Shown here piece by piece: positions 27,874 to 35,189 of a stretch of DNA of 64,000 nt. The translations under genes and the position numbers were made by a program. The DNA is from Fidelibacterota bacterium (GTDB lineage: Bacteria > Fidelibacterota > UBA8477 > JABMPR01): contig JAIPJM010000004.1 in NCBI GenBank assembly GCA_021734255.1, positions 1 to 64,000 on the forward strand. The letters are read 5' to 3'. Positions within the stretch are counted from its first letter, which is position 1. The number at the start of each line of letters is the position of its first letter. The notes under the pieces were generated by a model. It searched no databases, had not been told where the DNA came from, and was given only the letters and a program-made list of their open reading frames with translations.

Positions 27874-29256
27874 ATGAAAAGTAATCTCAGATCATCGTAT
27901 CGGATAATCCTCCTGGGGATATCATTTAGCTTTGGACTTGCAGCAAATGATTCGCTTACTGTGGCAGATCAGAGTATTGTGAACACACCGGTCGTCAACG
28001 ATACACTTAGTATGGATTCATCCGCCTCAGGTTTTGTTGGCGGTCTCAATTTCCGGTCAGAGCAGAACCCTGATCTACTGTATAAGTGGGCCCGTGATGC
28101 TGCACTCACGTCTAAAAATTACGCCTTGGCTATCAAGATCGCGAAACAGGGCTTGGTAATCGCGCCAGATTATGTGGATATTAGACTGCTTCTTGGTAGA
28201 CTATATGCCTGGAATGGACAGTATGATAGTGCGAGAGTGGAGCTGGAACAGGTTGTAGCAGCCAATCCCGCCTATGTTGATGCTCGGAATGCCCTGGTTG
28301 ACGCATTGATGTGGAACAAAAATTATGAACCTGCCAGGGGCATACTTGAAGCTGGTCTTGAAATGGACCCTGGTCAGGTAGATTTCAGGTATAAGCTTGC
28401 GATCTGTACGCTGGAGTTGGGGGATAAAAAGACAGCCCGTGAACTTCTGGAAGCATTATTGAAGGATCATCCGGATCACGAGCAGGCAGCGGCCGTACTG
28501 GGTGGTCTAGAGCCAGAACCCAGGAAACGAAAAATTTCTGTCCTTTATACCTTGAATCGTCTGGCTGATACCCAGACACAGTGGCAGATGCTTGTTGGGG
28601 AAACATCTTTGGATCCCTGGCAGTTGCTCTCTGTGGAGCTGGAACAAAAATTTGAATTTGGTCCGGTGATCGCCAGATTCAATGTTGCAGATCGCTACGG
28701 CCGCTCGGGTCAGCAGCTCGAAATTGAGTCCTATCCACTGATCTGTGAAGGAACGTATGCCTACGTGGCGCTCGGTTATTCCTGGACAGAACTCTTTCCA
28801 AAATTTCGCACGGGAGCTGAGATATTTCAGGCACTTCCCCAGGCCATGGAAATGTCGATCGGGTACAGATCATTGCATTTTGCAGATCAGGATCTGATGG
28901 TTCTGGCAGGATCTTTTAGCAAATATCATGGCAATTATTGGATGAGTGCCCGAACGTTTCTAACGCCTGACGAGGGGGCCCTCTCCCGGGCCTTAAATCT
29001 TCAGGTCAGACGCTACCTGAAAGGTGCAGATACTTTTGTAGAACTGAGTGTGGGGCAGGGTGAGACACCGGGTGTAGGGATCGGTGAGGATGAGATCAAT
29101 TACCTGGGGGCCAGGCATCTGGGTGTGATGTGTCAGTGGAAGTTGGACGATAGTCAGTTGATCAAGGGGATCATTACCCTGTCAAATGTAGAAATTCGGG
29201 AGTCTGCCTACCGGGGCGACACTGGCTTTGGTTTCGCCTATTCAAGACTCTTTTGA
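27874..29256 (+). CDS. TPR plus YaiO-type outer-membrane beta-barrel protein
   Basis: A 460-aa exported protein with an N-terminal signal (LLGISFSFGLAAND). Residues about 65-200 are TPR repeats (GRLYAWNGQYDSARVELEQ, LVDALMWNKNYEPARGILE). Residues about 215-460 are alternating amphipathic strands ending in aromatic GFGFAYSRLF, as expected for a barrel of the YaiO family. The TPR plus barrel layout parallels PgaA/BcsC-type exporters, so it is likely the outer-membrane exit for the GT2 product. ATG 27874 follows GGGAGG and is preferred over an upstream in-frame TTG. It is the last gene of the operon. Confidence 0.82.
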   Translation: MKSNLRSSYRIILLGISFSFGLAANDSLTVADQSIVNTPVVNDTLSMDSSASGFVGGLNFRSEQNPDLLYKWARDAALTSKNYALAIKIAKQGLVIAPDYVDIRLLLGRLYAWNGQYDSARVELEQVVAANPAYVDARNALVDALMWNKNYEPARGILEAGLEMDPGQVDFRYKLAICTLELGDKKTARELLEALLKDHPDHEQAAAVLGGLEPEPRKRKISVLYTLNRLADTQTQWQMLVGETSLDPWQLLSVELEQKFEFGPVIARFNVADRYGRSGQQLEIESYPLICEGTYAYVALGYSWTELFPKFRTGAEIFQALPQAMEMSIGYRSLHFADQDLMVLAGSFSKYHGNYWMSARTFLTPDEGALSRALNLQVRRYLKGADTFVELSVGQGETPGVGIGEDEINYLGARHLGVMCQWKLDDSQLIKGIITLSNVEIRESAYRGDTGFGFAYSRLF

Positions 29257-29500
29257 AAAAAATTTGCAGCGAGCCGTTCGCCATGTATATTCGCTGCGCT
29301 GAAAACACTCAGCATTGATAATAAGGGGCGCTTTCCGCCATCGTCCGCTTTCGCTCCTAGAGCTACAGCGTGACTAAGGTGCGACGAGTCGCTCAGCTGT
29401 AAAATGAACGTGTCATCCTTGCCTGCCTGGCCGAAGCTCTTAGACCGGAGGCTGGAGCCTGACGAAGGACGACACACCCAGGCTACAGTATTGAAAATAT
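29257..29500. other. Non-coding repeat-rich spacer
   Basis: No plausible gene. The stretch contains a block near 29344-29372 (GCTTTCGCTCCTAGAGCTAC) related to the GCTCTTCGAGCTACGCCGAG block in the repeats at 35041-35078 and 37868-37906. It is GC-rich and hairpin-prone compared with nearby spacers. Confidence 0.4.
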
Positions 29501-29622
29501 GGGGTGCTTAGCTTCCGCCTACGCCCAAGGCTTCGGCCGGACACGCAGCTGGTTTAGAGCATCCCGACACAAGTGTCGGGAGGGTCGCCCCGCTGTTAGC
29601 GGGGTTCGGGGTTCGACTCCCG
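29501..29622 (+). pseudogene. tRNA-like remnant broken by three GC-rich palindromes
   Basis: The order is GGGGTGCTTAGCT (acceptor and D-arm start, 29501-29513), a foreign block (29514-29545, with GGCTTCGGCC), CAGCTGGTTTAGAGC (D-arm end, 29546-29560), TCCCGACACAAGTGTCGGGA (29562-29581) where the anticodon arm should be, a second palindrome CCCCGCT-GTT-AGCGGGG (29588-29604), and a T-arm-like GGGGTTCGACTCCC (29608-29621). The 3' acceptor half is missing. It cannot fold as a functional tRNA. Confidence 0.5.
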
Positions 29623-29672
29623 AATTTTTGAAATAAGATTATTTTTCCGGATAGATGTCTGGAATTTAACAG

Positions 29673-29747
29673 GGGCGCTTAGCTCAGTTGGTTCAGAGCG
29701 CCTGCCTTACAAGCAGGATGTCGGGGGTTCGACTCCCTCAGCGCCCA
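29673..29747 (+). tRNA. tRNA-Val (anticodon UAC)
   Basis: Complete cloverleaf: acceptor GGGCGCT with AGCGCCC, D-arm AGCTCAGTTGGTTCAGAGC, anticodon stem CCTGC/GCAGG with loop CTTACAA (anticodon TAC), T-arm GGGGGTTCGACTCCCTC and discriminator A at 29747. CCA is not encoded (CCC follows). A UUCG-capped terminator lies about 130 bases downstream. Confidence 0.95.
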
Positions 29748-29751
29748 CCCC

Positions 29752-29860
29752 AATCGAAACTTCAATCAATTACCGAAGATTGAAGCTCACACTCAGAACA
29801 CTGAAGTTTCGATTAAAAACACTCTGAGTGCACGATAGTTAGTTGGTTTCGGTATTTGAT
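29752..29860. repeat. Three interleaved inverted repeats downstream of tRNA-Val
   Basis: Arm A AATCGAAACTTCA (29752-29764) pairs perfectly with 29802-29814. Arm B ATCAATTACCGAA (29765-29777) pairs with 29848-29860 in 12 of 13 positions. Arm C CACTCAGA (29790-29797) pairs perfectly with 29823-29830. The order A-B-C-A'-C'-B' means not all arms can pair at once in a simple hairpin. A further short stem TTCAATC/GATTGAA lies inside (29761-29767 with 29779-29785). Confidence 0.6.
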
Positions 29861-29876
29861 GAATTCACCCCCCAAG

Positions 29877-29912
29877 CCCTTGGCGACTTCGGTCGCTGGG
29901 GGCACTTTTTTT
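29877..29912 (+). terminator. UUCG-capped intrinsic terminator of the tRNA-Val transcript
   Basis: An 11-bp stem with three G-U pairs (29877-29887 with 29892-29902) is capped by TTCG and followed by CAC and seven T. It is the only strong terminator after tRNA-Val. Confidence 0.8.
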
Positions 29913-30092
29913 ATATGAAGAATTGGTTCTATATAAGGCTTAGACGTTTGTCATGAACGCTTTGACTGTCATGCTGAGCCTGTCTAAGCATCTCGATACT
30001 TCCTCAATACTCATTTGATTTGGGTTGTCCATCATACCCCCTCAACCATGACAAATAATGACTCTACATGCCAATAAACACGTTGGGCAGGC
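29882..30092 (+). repeat. Terminator-linked repeat, copy 1
   Basis: Shares GGCACTTTTTTTATATGAA, then ATTGG..CTATA.AAGGC, and further on GACTCT.CATGC and CACGT..GG with copy 2 (about 36346-36565). The match is patchy between these blocks. A shorter third copy lies at 33279-33310. Confidence 0.55.
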
Positions 30093-30421
30093 TAAAGAAA
30101 TCACAACAACATCACCTGTGTAGAAATAAAACTGGCCAAGCAATTTACCCATATTTGGTTCTAGGACTTGAACCAAGGATGAATTGTCTGTTCCACTATA
30201 GTACTGCTAGCATCCTAGACCCTTCCTAGACCCTAATTGAACCTGCGGGTCCATTGGAATACCCTGAAGACTGAGCTATATAAGTAATGCATATAAACAG
30301 ATGGACTTGAAGCTTCCATTAAAAGAGAACAGGGGGAAAAATTGAATAACACAACAAAACTTGGTTGGTGGGTTTGTTTTCTGAACACTGCCACTACAAC
30401 CATAGAAAATCGGAGTAAAGA
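30093..30421. other. Spacer before the DUF4382 gene
   Basis: No gene seen. On the minus strand two short T-arm-like motifs (GGTTCAAGTCC near 30158-30178 and GGTTCAATTAG near 30230-30243) hint at further decayed tRNA sequence, but no cloverleaf can be built. GGAGTAAAG before 30422 is the ribosome site of the next gene. Confidence 0.35.
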
Positions 30422-31225
30422 ATGCGAAAAATAATAGTCTTCATACTGGCTGGTATCATCCTCACATTTATGACATGTGAGAGCACTACTGATGATATTG
30501 GAGCCACTGGCACCCTGTCGATCAAGACTTTCGATGCACCTTTTCAGGGGGATGTGGAGCACATCTATCTGAACATCATTCAGGTAAGTGTGCACAAGTC
30601 AAATGCAGACACTTCTGATACAACTTCAGGGTGGATCATTTTAAGTGAAATAGATACAACCGTCGATTTTCTGGAGCTTGTCAATGGCCAGGTAGCCCAG
30701 CTCATTGAAGAAAATCTGGAAATTGGGCAATACTCACAGTTGAGACTCTTGCTCGGTGATAGTTCCTCCATCGTCATTAATGGAATCCAGCATGAGCTAG
30801 GTGTACCTAGTGGTAGTCAGTCGGGTGTAAAGCTGAACCTGGGATTCACCATTGAAACAGATCAAATTGCAGAGATATATCTTGACTTCGATGCTGCTCG
30901 CTCGATCCACAAACACCCCTACCTGGAGCGTTATAGCATGAAACCTGTATTCAAGGTTTTCAGGAGTGTTCTATCTGCTACGCTTGCAGGGACAATAAGC
31001 GATACACTTGGCGCTGGTTTGGATGACATCGTGGTCCATGCCGTTATGGCGGGAGATACGACCTCAACCTTGAGTTCTGATACTGGTCAATACAAGTTCA
31101 TTCTTTTAGAAGGCACATATAATGTTTCAGCAGAAGGATTTGAACTGACGGCCGACACGAGCTACCAAGATGTTCTCGTGACAGCCGGCAATAGTCTCGC
31201 AGACTATAATTTTATACTCAACTAA
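30422..31225 (+). CDS. DUF4382 lipoprotein with C-terminal carboxypeptidase-regulatory-like domain
   Basis: A 267-aa lipoprotein (signal ends TFMTCEST). Residues about 28-180 match DUF4382 (GTLSIKTFDAPFQGDVEHIYLNI ... FLELVNGQ ... LRLLLG). Residues about 185-267 form a CarboxypepD_reg-like beta sandwich (LAGTISDTLGAGLDDIVVHA ... GTYNVSAEGFE). It is exported and envelope-bound with no known enzymatic role. An OmpA-family lipoprotein follows 19 bases on, suggesting co-expression in an envelope operon. Confidence 0.82.
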   Translation: MRKIIVFILAGIILTFMTCESTTDDIGATGTLSIKTFDAPFQGDVEHIYLNIIQVSVHKSNADTSDTTSGWIILSEIDTTVDFLELVNGQVAQLIEENLEIGQYSQLRLLLGDSSSIVINGIQHELGVPSGSQSGVKLNLGFTIETDQIAEIYLDFDAARSIHKHPYLERYSMKPVFKVFRSVLSATLAGTISDTLGAGLDDIVVHAVMAGDTTSTLSSDTGQYKFILLEGTYNVSAEGFELTADTSYQDVLVTAGNSLADYNFILN

Positions 31226-31244
31226 CTAAAACGGAGGCTTTACC

Positions 31245-31889
31245 ATGAACTATAAACATTTAATTGTTCTTCCCTTTCTGAGTGTCCTCTTCCTGTTTTC
31301 CTGTGCCGGAAATCAGCAGATAGTGACAGAACAGCAATCAAAAATCGACAGCCTGATTAGCCTAAATGCTGGCTTACACAAGCAGTTAAAGGGGCAGGGA
31401 AATAAAATGGACCGCTTGACAAAAGAAAATGCAGCCCAGGATGTAGAGCTCCAGGAAGCGATGTCAAAATTGGCCAAAATTCCCGAGATCAAGGTTCAAG
31501 GCAACCGGACCATGATCACCAATGACCTGCTTTTTGGTTCCGGCAGTTACGTCCTAACGGCCAAGGGCAAAAAAATCCTGGAAAAGATCTGGGCTGTCCT
31601 GGAACCCAATTCCAGTAGAGAGTTTTTCATCGTGGGCCATACGGACGATCAGCCTATTGCCAAAGAATTTCTGGCAGAGTACCACTCTAACTGGGACCTT
31701 TCCACCTGGAGAGCCCTGGCTGTATTGCACTATATCGAAGGCTTACCCAATGCCCATCCCGAGCGTTTCTCCATCGCCGGATACGGACCCTACCAACCCA
31801 TCGCCTCCAATGATACTGAAGAAGGTCGACGTCAAAATCGACGAGTTGAAATCATTCTTGGCTTGGATAACGGAAAATTGAAGGACTGA
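31245..31889 (+). CDS. OmpA-family peptidoglycan-binding lipoprotein
   Basis: A 214-aa lipoprotein (LFLFSCAGN, Cys about residue 20). A short coiled coil (about 25-75) precedes a C-terminal OmpA/MotB domain with LLFGSGSYVLTAKGKKIL, VGHTDDQPI and RRQNRRVEI, which binds diaminopimelate in peptidoglycan. It tethers the outer membrane to the wall. GGAGG is well placed upstream. Confidence 0.9.
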   Translation: MNYKHLIVLPFLSVLFLFSCAGNQQIVTEQQSKIDSLISLNAGLHKQLKGQGNKMDRLTKENAAQDVELQEAMSKLAKIPEIKVQGNRTMITNDLLFGSGSYVLTAKGKKILEKIWAVLEPNSSREFFIVGHTDDQPIAKEFLAEYHSNWDLSTWRALAVLHYIEGLPNAHPERFSIAGYGPYQPIASNDTEEGRRQNRRVEIILGLDNGKLKD

Positions 31890-31892
31890 CCA

Positions 31893-32009
31893 ATGGGCGA
31901 TAAAGGCGGTAAAAAAGATAGAGAGAAGAACCAGAAGCAGGATACTAAAAGGCTACGGGACAAGTCTCGGAAGGCAGAGGATAAGTTGCCTAAAAAGAAG
32001 CCTATCTAG
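31893..32009 (+). CDS. Small highly charged protein (38 aa)
   Basis: MGDKGGKKDREKNQKQ opens a 38-codon Lys/Arg/Asp-rich frame that ends KKKPI. I have seen short proteins beginning MGDKGGKKDK in other genomes, so this may be a conserved small family, but the function is unknown. It starts 3 bases after the OmpA-family stop, consistent with the same operon. The Shine-Dalgarno is weak. Confidence 0.55.
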   Translation: MGDKGGKKDREKNQKQDTKRLRDKSRKAEDKLPKKKPI

Positions 32010-32115
32010 GCTCAGTTGGCCGGAGAGCACTCTGGCGAAGAAGCAGCGGTTCTTACCCACGTTAATCCAGGGCATGGGTCAGATATTTTAATTCAGTTAA
32101 TGATGGGAGTTCAAT

Positions 32116-32331
32116 GTGGCAAATGATTCAGGGTTGAGCATAAAAACGATTGGGATTAGCCTGGTGGTTTTTGGGGTTGGTCTGGCAATATGGGGCTATC
32201 AATTATCGGGTTCCGTGGGATCACAGCTTACCCTGGCTGTCACGGGTGCGGATACAGAAAAAGTAATGACTTTCTACATTTCGGGTGCGATCTGTTTTGT
32301 GGTTGGCTTATTCCTCGTCAAGAAACATTAA
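32116..32331 (+). CDS. DUF3185-like small membrane protein
   Basis: A 71-aa protein with two membrane helices (about residues 11-29 and 49-67) and the DUF3185 pattern IGISLVVFGVGLAIWGYQLSGS ... FYISGAICFVVGLFLV. It starts at GTG 32116 behind GGGAG. Role unknown; members often occur with stress-envelope genes, as here beside a GlsB-like gene. Confidence 0.75.
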   Translation: MANDSGLSIKTIGISLVVFGVGLAIWGYQLSGSVGSQLTLAVTGADTEKVMTFYISGAICFVVGLFLVKKH

Positions 32332-32343
32332 ACAGGAGGCATC

Positions 32344-32595
32344 ATGGATTTAAGTAGTTGGATTATCTTTTTAGCAATTGGAGCCCTAGCCGGGTGGCTG
32401 GCAGGAAACATAATAAAGGGCACGGGGTTTGGCATTCTGGGTAACGTTCTTATCGGGGTTGTTGGTGCTGTTTTAGGTGGCTTTGTATTCAGTTTGCCGA
32501 ACTTAGCCACTAACGGGTTACTCGGCGCTATAATTACAGCCACTGTTGGTGCTATCATTTTGGTATATGTAATCAGTTTGATTAAAAAGGCCTAG
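32344..32595 (+). CDS. GlsB/YeaQ/YmgE family stress-response membrane protein
   Basis: An 83-aa glycine-rich protein with three membrane helices and the family pattern GALAGWLAGNIIKGTGFGILGNVLIGVVGAVLGG. Members (transglycosylase-associated proteins) are induced by acid or envelope stress. The biochemical role is not known. CAGGAGGC precedes the ATG. Confidence 0.88.
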   Translation: MDLSSWIIFLAIGALAGWLAGNIIKGTGFGILGNVLIGVVGAVLGGFVFSLPNLATNGLLGAIITATVGAIILVYVISLIKKA

Positions 32596-32617
32596 GCCAG
32601 AAATCAGATATTATGAA

Positions 32618-32785
32618 AATATTGATGACGTGCAATGGAACGGTACAGACTATTTTGGCAATTCAGTCAGCACAGGTGTCTATTTCGCTTGACTACAAGT
32701 CGTAGATCCCGCCACAGGCGGGGCTGGAGCCGTCAGTAAACCATTAAAATGGTTTACTTGAAATAGGACGATCAAGACGTGTCCC
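32618..32785 (+). pseudogene. Decayed fragment of a Por/FlgD-like C-terminal sorting domain
   Basis: Translation of 32636-32692 gives WNGTDYFGNSVSTGVYFA then a TGA stop where the intact paralogue at 36694 has CGA (WNGVDDSGNQMSTGVYFAR). LQ follows, then palindromes CCCGCC-ACA-GGCGGG (32708-32722) and AAACCATT-AA-AATGGTTT, then a degenerate GGACGATCAAGA matching the IKMVLLR end. No coding sequence remains upstream. Confidence 0.65.
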
Positions 32786-32849
32786 GTCATAGCCATGGCG
32801 AAGACGGATGGTTTATCTGAAGTAGGCATCCGCTTACTTGAACGCATCG

Positions 32850-32880
32850 AAGGGCTGGTTTTCAATCAGCCTTTTTTTGT
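32850..32880 (+). terminator. Terminator-like hairpin after the decayed sorting domain
   Basis: GGCTGGT pairs with ATCAGCC, followed by a run of T. It occupies the same relative place as the terminators after the two intact sorting-domain genes. Confidence 0.55.
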
Positions 32881-32888
32881 CAAATGAG

Positions 32889-32968
32889 CAGGCTGCCATG
32901 TTTCATAACATAACTTAAATACAATAATATCAGTTAGATATAATTTTATGTGTGCTTCCTTACAAGCC
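32889..32968 (+). repeat. AATAATATCAG repeat, copy 1
   Basis: Shares AGGCT.CCAT, CAATAATATCAGT.AGAT and TT(A/G)TG..TTCCTTACA with 37950-38028 in the same order and spacing (80 versus 79 bases). Confidence 0.6.
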
Positions 32969-32986
32969 TCCCAAGAGTACGTTGTA

Positions 32987-33057
32987 CCTGCCTGCGTGGA
33001 GCCGTTTTGGCAAAGGCAGGGGGTCGTCCCGACACATGTGTCGGGATCAGCGCCCAC
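32987..33057 (+). pseudogene. Second tRNA-like remnant with a 20-bp palindrome
   Basis: CCTGCCT ... AGGCAGGGGGTCG resembles the anticodon arm and T-arm start of tRNA-Val with a block inserted. TCCCGACACATGTGTCGGGA (33027-33046) is a perfect 20-bp palindrome where the T-loop should be. TCAGCGCCCAC (33047-33057) is identical to the tRNA-Val 3' end at 29738-29748. Confidence 0.5.
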
Positions 33058-33437
33058 TTGACCCATTTTTGCTCGCATAAAGGGGGCTGGATCTAACGCT
33101 TCGCTCGATCTAAGAATGTCGAATCAAGAATACAGAATGGAAAAGTCATGGTCAACTTCGTCATTCCTCAATCCGTGTTCTTTATTCGATATCCAATCAC
33201 CCCGGACCCCACCAGCGGCGGCGGCAAGTCCTTGGTGACTCTTGTCCCGCAGAGCAAAGCGAATGCGGTGATCGGTACCTGGGGGCACTTTTTATTCGAT
33301 ATAGCTACAAAATTTTCGGGGTTCATATTTACATATTGAATTAATTAATTTAATATTATGTGCGTTATATCAAATGCTTTGAATCCACAATCAATAACTT
33401 TGTAAGCAATCAAGCATAAACCGAGAGGAAGTGGCAT
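33058..33437. other. Non-coding spacer with partial terminator repeat
   Basis: No gene supported. CTGGGGGCACTTTTTATTCG (33279-33298) is a third, partial copy of the terminator-linked repeat, here with about 35 extra bases between CCTTGGTGACT (33231-33241) and the CTGGGGG block. An AT-rich stretch precedes the next gene. Confidence 0.4.
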
Positions 33438-34889
33438 ATGAAACGGGGGATAAATCCAAAAGCATTCTGTTGGGCAATATGTCTATTCTCATCCGTCTTA
33501 CTCCTGGCTAACCCAGCGCTACTGACCATCCAAAGCGATACACTGGCCTGCGACGTAGGTAAGAGTATAAAGTTTACAGCGATGTATACCGACACACTGG
33601 GTGTGGAACATGACACCAGCGCAACCTGGAGTGTTGATCCAGACTCTCTGGGTATTATCAGTAATCAGGGCAATTTTCGTGGCGCAGCTCCTGGGGAATG
33701 CATCGTTCAGGCAGATCTGGATACACTATCGGCCTGGGTGACGGTCAGTGTCTTCGACTCAACGGATGAGAAAGAAGACATGGACAACGCGAATTTGGTC
33801 ATTCTGCCGTCTGACACACTTATCATTACTGGTGAAACCGTCCAGTTTCAGGCTTTCTATCCAGATAGCGGTGGTATTGGTGGTGCAGTAGATACTACCA
33901 TTACCTGGTCGATGAACGGGATGCCTGTCGGAAGTATTGATGCCAACGGTCTGCTCACCAGCACAGCGAATGGATATGCCATCGTAACCGCAGAGGCAGG
34001 TGATATGAGCGGCACCGCTCTGGTAGTTGTGGAAAATGCAGTAGCTGATTCTGTTGACATCAACTCTATCGTTGTTACAAGAGATTCACCCAATCCTGCT
34101 GGATTCTCTAATATGCGGGAACTACAGGAAGGTGAGATTTGGACCATGTCCGGCTTGCCATATCCTCTGAATATTTTGAACGGAAGCTCAGTATACTTTC
34201 CGCAGGGATCACTCCATGAGGATATCAGATTTCATATTTCCTTACCTGCTTTCTTCAAGGTCTCCCAGGATAGCGTCTCTTGTGGTACGGACCATGCCAT
34301 CGCCGGCGTTGATTTTCAGGTCATTGTCGGAGACAGCACTTACGAAACCTACACCTTTGATGAATCATTAATCGTGGGCGTGATCTACAAACATGGGCTC
34401 GTGGCAAAATTAGGTATCGAAGCCAGCGACCTGGCCCTCTACTATGCCGAAGCATATGGGGATAGTGTGGCTATGGACACATCTGGTCTCAGTTTTAGGA
34501 CCGTTGATCTATTCCGGAATCGGGTTTTCTCAGCCGTTCCACATTTCACATCGCTTGTCGTAGGTGGTGGAGCAACCCCGCTTGCTCTGGATGAGCATGC
34601 GGTTTCACCACAGATCTGCAAGCTGAGCCAGAATTACCCGAACCCTTTCAATCCATCAACAAAGATCCAATTCTCCATGGATCAGACTGCAATGATGAAT
34701 CTCAAGATCTACGATGTGAATGGCCATGAAGTGCAGAATCTTATCAATGAGATCAAAACTCCAGGTCACTATGCCGTAGAATGGAATGGGTTGGATCATT
34801 CCGGTGAAATGGTGAGTACAGGCATCTATTTTGCCAAACTCCAGTCTGGTGAATTTCGTGAGACGATCAAGTTGGTCCTCCTACGCTAA
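33438..34889 (+). CDS. Secreted Ig-like (Big) repeat protein with FlgD/Por-type C-terminal sorting domain
   Basis: A 483-aa exported protein with a signal peptide (CWAICLFSSVLLLANP). Two Big-like bacterial Ig domains follow (about residues 30-110 and 120-200, ATWSVDPDSLGIISNQGNF and ITWSMNGMPVGSIDANGLL). A middle domain of unknown type spans about 210-390. The C-terminal 85 residues are the sorting domain (LSQNYPNPFNPSTKIQFSM ... STGIYFAKLQSGEFRETIKLVLLR). It is likely displayed on or released from the surface by a type IX-like system. Function unknown. Confidence 0.8.
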   Translation: MKRGINPKAFCWAICLFSSVLLLANPALLTIQSDTLACDVGKSIKFTAMYTDTLGVEHDTSATWSVDPDSLGIISNQGNFRGAAPGECIVQADLDTLSAWVTVSVFDSTDEKEDMDNANLVILPSDTLIITGETVQFQAFYPDSGGIGGAVDTTITWSMNGMPVGSIDANGLLTSTANGYAIVTAEAGDMSGTALVVVENAVADSVDINSIVVTRDSPNPAGFSNMRELQEGEIWTMSGLPYPLNILNGSSVYFPQGSLHEDIRFHISLPAFFKVSQDSVSCGTDHAIAGVDFQVIVGDSTYETYTFDESLIVGVIYKHGLVAKLGIEASDLALYYAEAYGDSVAMDTSGLSFRTVDLFRNRVFSAVPHFTSLVVGGGATPLALDEHAVSPQICKLSQNYPNPFNPSTKIQFSMDQTAMMNLKIYDVNGHEVQNLINEIKTPGHYAVEWNGLDHSGEMVSTGIYFAKLQSGEFRETIKLVLLR

Positions 34890-35078
34890 GGTACAGCCTA
34901 CATAGCCGAGGCCACTTCGGCGCAGTTAGCCTACGGAGGAAACCCCGCAAAATGCGGGGATAAATGTATTTGTAGTAAGATTTATTAACAGGTTTATTAG
35001 AGGAGGGCTGGTATTTGCTGGTCCTTCTTTGTTTTGGGTCCGTCTTCGCTCTTCGAGCTACGCCGAGACAGGCAGGCT
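34861..35078 (+). repeat. Sorting-domain 3' repeat, copy A
   Basis: Runs from the last codons of the gene into the spacer. It has the hairpin CCCCGCAAAATGCGGGG (34943-34959), a GCTGG...CTGGTCCTTCTTTGTTTT terminator-like segment (about 35007-35035) and GCTCTTCGAGCTACGCCGAG. Copy B at 37688-37906 is nearly identical in most of these blocks. Confidence 0.8.
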
Positions 35079-35189
35079 ATCCCGGAAACCATTCCAAGTC
35101 AACCCTTGTGAGGCTTGTTTCAAGAGGAATTGCTATGTATTATTCTTCAGTAATTATGTACATCCTGTTTAGCAGGTATTAAGCTGATT

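Noticed and set aside
29501-30092. CRISPR array or phage attachment cluster
   Set aside because: Repeats are few, palindromic and unevenly spaced, with no cas genes or integrase.
30150-30290. Minus-strand tRNA-like motifs (GGTTCAAGTCC, GGTTCAATTAG, ATAGCTCAGT)
   Set aside because: No acceptor or anticodon stem can be built around them; mentioned only as possible decayed sequence.
32866-33078. 70-aa - strand ORF
   Set aside because: It crosses a terminator, a repeat and a tRNA remnant, so it is unlikely to be a gene.
33148-33339. 63-aa + strand ORF
   Set aside because: It runs through repeat sequence, has no Shine-Dalgarno and overlaps a terminator-like repeat.
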